From assembly GCA_029204225.1 (NCBI GenBank), contig CM055104.1:55038538-55102537 (forward strand): a stretch of 64,000 nucleotides of DNA, in the 5' to 3' direction. The notes beneath the pieces are model-generated. The model ran no database searches, had not been told where the DNA came from, and was given only the letters and a program-made list of their open reading frames with translations. Positions 55,042 to 64,000 of the stretch are shown piece after piece. The position numbers were made by a program, and so were the translations under genes. This DNA comes from Diphasiastrum complanatum (taxonomy: Eukaryota; Streptophyta; Lycopodiopsida; Lycopodiales; Lycopodiaceae). Each line of letters begins with the position of its first letter. Position 1 is the first letter of the stretch.

Positions 55042-55215
55042 ACTAACATCTTTACCTTTTGTGCTTCCATGAAATCAAATGCTTATTGTAGTCCACTAGA
55101 GGATTGTGCATTTTGTGCCAAGGCATGCCTAAGATTACATCTACTCCCTATAAAGGACCTACAATGAATTCTATAGGTTCATAGTAGTCGGAGATTTGGA
55201 GCTTAAGTTTTTCAA

Positions 55216-56228
55216 TTATAGGGTAAATGTTTGCATCACCATCAACAAAAGCACTTTAGCCTTAAGCATAGATTCAGAAAAAGAACCAACTCCTATCTCT
55301 TTTGCAAGCTTAAAAGAGATGAAATTATGAGAGAAGCCTGCATCAAAGAAAATTAGACAGAGTTTGTTATGGACTTGTCCCCATGTTTTGAGAAGATCAT
55401 GGGTTTGAGTATCTTCAATGCTTTGTACGGCCACCTGCTTTCCTTTGTCTGCACTTGAAGCTTTGGCATCTTTGAGTGGACATTTGAAGAAAAGGTGTCC
55501 CTTTTCCCCACACTTGAAGCATCTTCCTTCCTTGCGATAGGCCTGCATTTGTTCTTTGGATAGGCGGTGAGTCTTTTCTTTTGGAGTTTGAGTTGTGGGA
55601 GGTTCCTTCCTTTTGTTCCCGCCTCCATTTCGATGACTATCCTGCAGCCCAATTCTGGTAGCATAGTATATGACTTGTTCTAAAGTATCAGCTTTTTCTA
55701 GATCTAAGCCATATTGTATACTTCTATGCAAACCTGAATAGAACTTTCTTTTCTATTCTTTCTTGAAAATGGAATGCAAAGTCTGAACTTTCAAAAGCAA
55801 CTCCCAAAATCTCTTAACATACTCAACTACTTTCTCATTTTGATTTTGCCTAAAGATGTCCCAAGCAACTAAAGTATCTTTCTTTTATTCTTTTGACAAA
55901 AAGTGGGCTTTGATTTGCTATGCCAAGTGGATGCAGCTTCGTGATTTGATTTCATAGCTTTGTGATTTGATTTCATAGCAGCCCACCATAGAGATGCATA
56001 GTTATCTAGATGTAACGTTGCAAATCGAATCTTGGAATGATTTGAGTATCTACTTTTCTCAAAGAAAGTATCCAGATTTCGAATCCAGGCAAGCAAACTC
56101 TCTTCATTGCTACTATCTCCATCGAACTTAGAAAACTTAAAAAGTTTATTATCAATCTTAGCAAACATCTTTTTTCTAGATCGAGTAGAAGAAGTTGACT
56201 TGGAGGAAACATGAGGTGACGATGACAT
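55216..56228 (-). pseudogene. Gypsy element: gag and protease
   Basis: Starts MSSSPHVSSKSTSSTRSRKK at 56228. The gag core has KLFKFSKFDGDSSNEESLLA and NYASLWWAA, followed by a small in-frame duplication (MKSNHKA/MKSNHEA). After a break (55735-55868) it continues with the zinc knuckle CFKCGEKGHLFFKC (about 55490-55535) and a protease motif FFDAGFSHNFIS, where the family has D-S/T-G-A-T-H-N-F. The Asp is kept, but the second residue and the alanine are changed. Confidence 0.88.
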
Positions 56229-56624
56229 AGATGAAGAGGAGCTTAAGAGCCTCGTGAGGAGCTATCCATTTTTTATTGGAGTTTTTGGAATTCACCTGAA
56301 ATACACAAACTCAAGGCAAAAAGTACGAATAGACTTGTGATTCAGAGAAATGCCATTCTCCAAAAGGGAAAATAGAAGCTCGCATTAACAAAGTATTGTC
56401 TCTAAAATAAAAACAAGTTGGAGATCCACTTCTCGAGGATCCCCCAAATGGAGTCTATCAGCTCTAATATTAAAGAGATCTTGTAAGAAGAAGGAAATTC
56501 GAACGGAAGGGAAATCTATTCAAAAGTAAACATACAAAGTCCTGTGTATTGGCATTTGTTTCAAGAATGAATACACAAGGCCCTCACACCAATTTCACAA
56601 AAAAAAAAAAAATAGTAGACCTTG

Positions 56625-56636
56625 GCTCTAATACCA
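56625..56636 (-). other. Primer-binding site of the gypsy element
   Basis: The minus strand reads TGGTATTAGAGC, one base different from the usual initiator Met-tRNA match TGGTATCAGAGC. It lies three bases inside the LTR end at 56640. Confidence 0.8.
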
Positions 56637-56639
56637 AAC

Positions 56640-57390
56640 TGTGAATTTGATGTGAAGGTCTACTAATTTCTAAAGTCCTGAACAAATCAACAAAACACTG
56701 TTGAAAAGAACTGAAAAAAATTCAAAGCTTAGTGAAGAAATTCAACATTCAATCACAAACACATTCATTCATGAGACTTGCTGAGGGGTCAAGATGGGGA
56801 CCACACCCCCCTTTGAAAGATTTTTCTTTCAAATTATGCAAGATCAAATGGCCCAAGGCCAAATACATATACAGAGGTTTTGGGAAGATGGATCCTTAAA
56901 TCTTTACATCAACCAGATATTAACAAATATTGGATCTTAAAGAATCTTATACCGAGAAAAGTGGTTTCTTATGACATGCAAAAGCTTACTGATCAAGAAA
57001 AGAGCATGCATAGGCAATCGACATTAGATGGCATGACATGCGTGAATCAAATCTGACATGCAAGCTTCAATTCCATCATGCAAAGCCATTAGGCTAGGGA
57101 TGGTATGACATGCAAGCTCTAGTTCCAACATGCAAGCTTCAAATCATACATGCAAGTTTCCAAATCAGACATGGAAGCTCCCAAATCAAACATGCAAGTT
57201 CCAATCAGACATGCAACTCCCAAATCAAACACGCATGATCATTAAGCTATGGATGGTGTGACATGCAAAGCCATCAAGTTATGGATGTTGTGACATGCAT
57301 GGCCATCAAGTCATGGATGGTGTGACATGCATAGCCTTCAGTCTTATGGATGGTGCTAAAGTTTTAGAAAAGAGAGAGAGAGAGAGAGAG
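56640..57390 (-). repeat. Right (5') LTR of the gypsy element, inner part only
   Basis: Collinear with 50175-50980 of the left LTR, including the CATGCA arrays, up to a GA tract at 57370-57390. There the LTR stops and repeat X begins. The missing outer part is found inverted at 60783-61760. Confidence 0.9.
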
Positions 57391-57393
57391 TAA

Positions 57394-63302
<5,909 letters not shown>

Positions 63303-64000
63303 ACTCTGTAGTATGACAAATTGTTGTCATAACCTACCAGAAATCCCTGTTTGGCTTTCTCATCAAGCTTCTTTCGAAGCTTATCAGAAATGTGTGCATA
63401 AGCTGCACAACCAAAGATTCTGATGTGAGACAGGTTGGGCTTTCTATCCCACCATAACTCGTGCGGTGTCGTGTGAGGGACACCAGACTTACCTGTCCTA
63501 TTCTAGATGTATGCGGCTGTAGCTACTGCTTCAGCCCACAGTACCCTGGAGCCTTCGAGTAGGCCATTATACATCTGGTAGCTTCCATCAGGGTCCTATT
63601 CTTTCTCTTTGCAACACCGTTGTGCTGCAGTGTGTAGGGTGTAGTCATTCTGTGAATGATGCCACGATCATTACAGAAGTCAGTGAAGCAATTCAACATG
63701 TATTTGCCACCTCGATCTGTCCAGATCTGCTTCACTTTGTTTCCTATACATCTCTCAGCCCAATTCACATACTTTGTGAATTTATCAAGTGCTTCAGATT
63801 TATTCTGAATAGAGTACACTCTGGCAAATTTACTATAATCATCAATGAAGGTTATATAATATTTTGAGCCTCCTACTGAGATCACATTGAAAGGCCCATA
63901 GATGTCAGAACGCACTAACTCCAGAATCTTGGTCGTTCTTTAGGAGTCTTTGAGACGAATGGAGTGCGTGACATCTTACCCTTCAAACATGCATCATAGG
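63303..64000 (-). pseudogene. Copia element D: integrase
   Basis: Minus strand: KGKMSRTPFVSK, a stop, then from 63915 RSDIYGPFNVISVGGSKYYI, TFIDDYSKFARVYSIQN, IWTDRGGKYMLN, TPYTLQHNGVAKRKNRTLME and after stops the post-integrase IRIFGCAAYAHI and LVGYDNNLSYYRVYIQ-type block ending near 63303. The usual second Asp block (DxGGEY) reads DRGGKY, and the catalytic Glu of GVAERKN reads AKRKN, so two active-site positions are altered. It runs off the right edge. By order and style it is the upstream part of copia element D. Confidence 0.87.

Overview
This window looks like nuclear DNA of a seed plant, most likely an angiosperm. It holds one intron-containing host gene, very long (GA)n/(CT)n microsatellites, and a dense bed of decayed retrotransposons of the usual plant superfamilies. 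No species can be named from the sequence alone.

Layout. 1-1860: two Ty1/copia fragments on the minus strand, one with an initiator-tRNA primer site and an LTR start. 3496-8760: the only convincing intact host gene, a seven-coding-exon bHLH transcription factor of the LRL clade (group XI) on the minus strand, with predicted 5' and 3' UTR introns and a (GA)n tract in its leader. 9944-12640: microsatellites and a broken non-specific phospholipase C gene cut off by a (CT)n tract. 12986-18780: a degenerate copia element (gag, IN, RT, RH in order on the minus strand) carrying an 849-bp solo LTR with a clean 5-bp target duplication. 20515-21640: another copia remnant. 21650-28190: AT-rich, with nothing recognised. 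28195-36340: an unusual block with two decayed LINE-type endonuclease domains, a gypsy-type gag piece and a decayed reverse transcriptase. The motifs of that RT match Penelope-like or RVT-type enzymes rather than LTR or LINE enzymes. 40280-44773: a gypsy scrap and a 5' portion of a copia element (gag-PR-IN).

49380-64000 is a nested and rearranged structure. A Ty3/gypsy chromovirus (gag-PR-RT-IN-chromodomain, LTRs about 1.87 kb) inserted into the RT/RNase H junction of a copia element with a 5-bp duplication (TTGTC). The 5' LTR of the gypsy and the adjoining copia RT now lie about 3.4 kb away in opposite orientation. The breakpoints fall in (GA)n/(CT)n tracts, and inverting about 57391-61760 restores both elements. 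The rearranged segment also contains a repeat ('X') that forms a pair of about 1.43-kb inverted arms. The same repeat lies directly upstream of the Penelope/RVT-like RT at 33.5-35.6 kb, so X is probably the 5' region of that retroelement.

Working together: only the bHLH gene is likely to serve the host. The rest is a record of insertion, nesting, LTR-LTR recombination, microsatellite-associated rearrangement and decay. No tRNA, rRNA, CRISPR or organellar features were recognised. Coordinates of decayed elements are approximate unless tied to a primer site, target duplication or LTR end.
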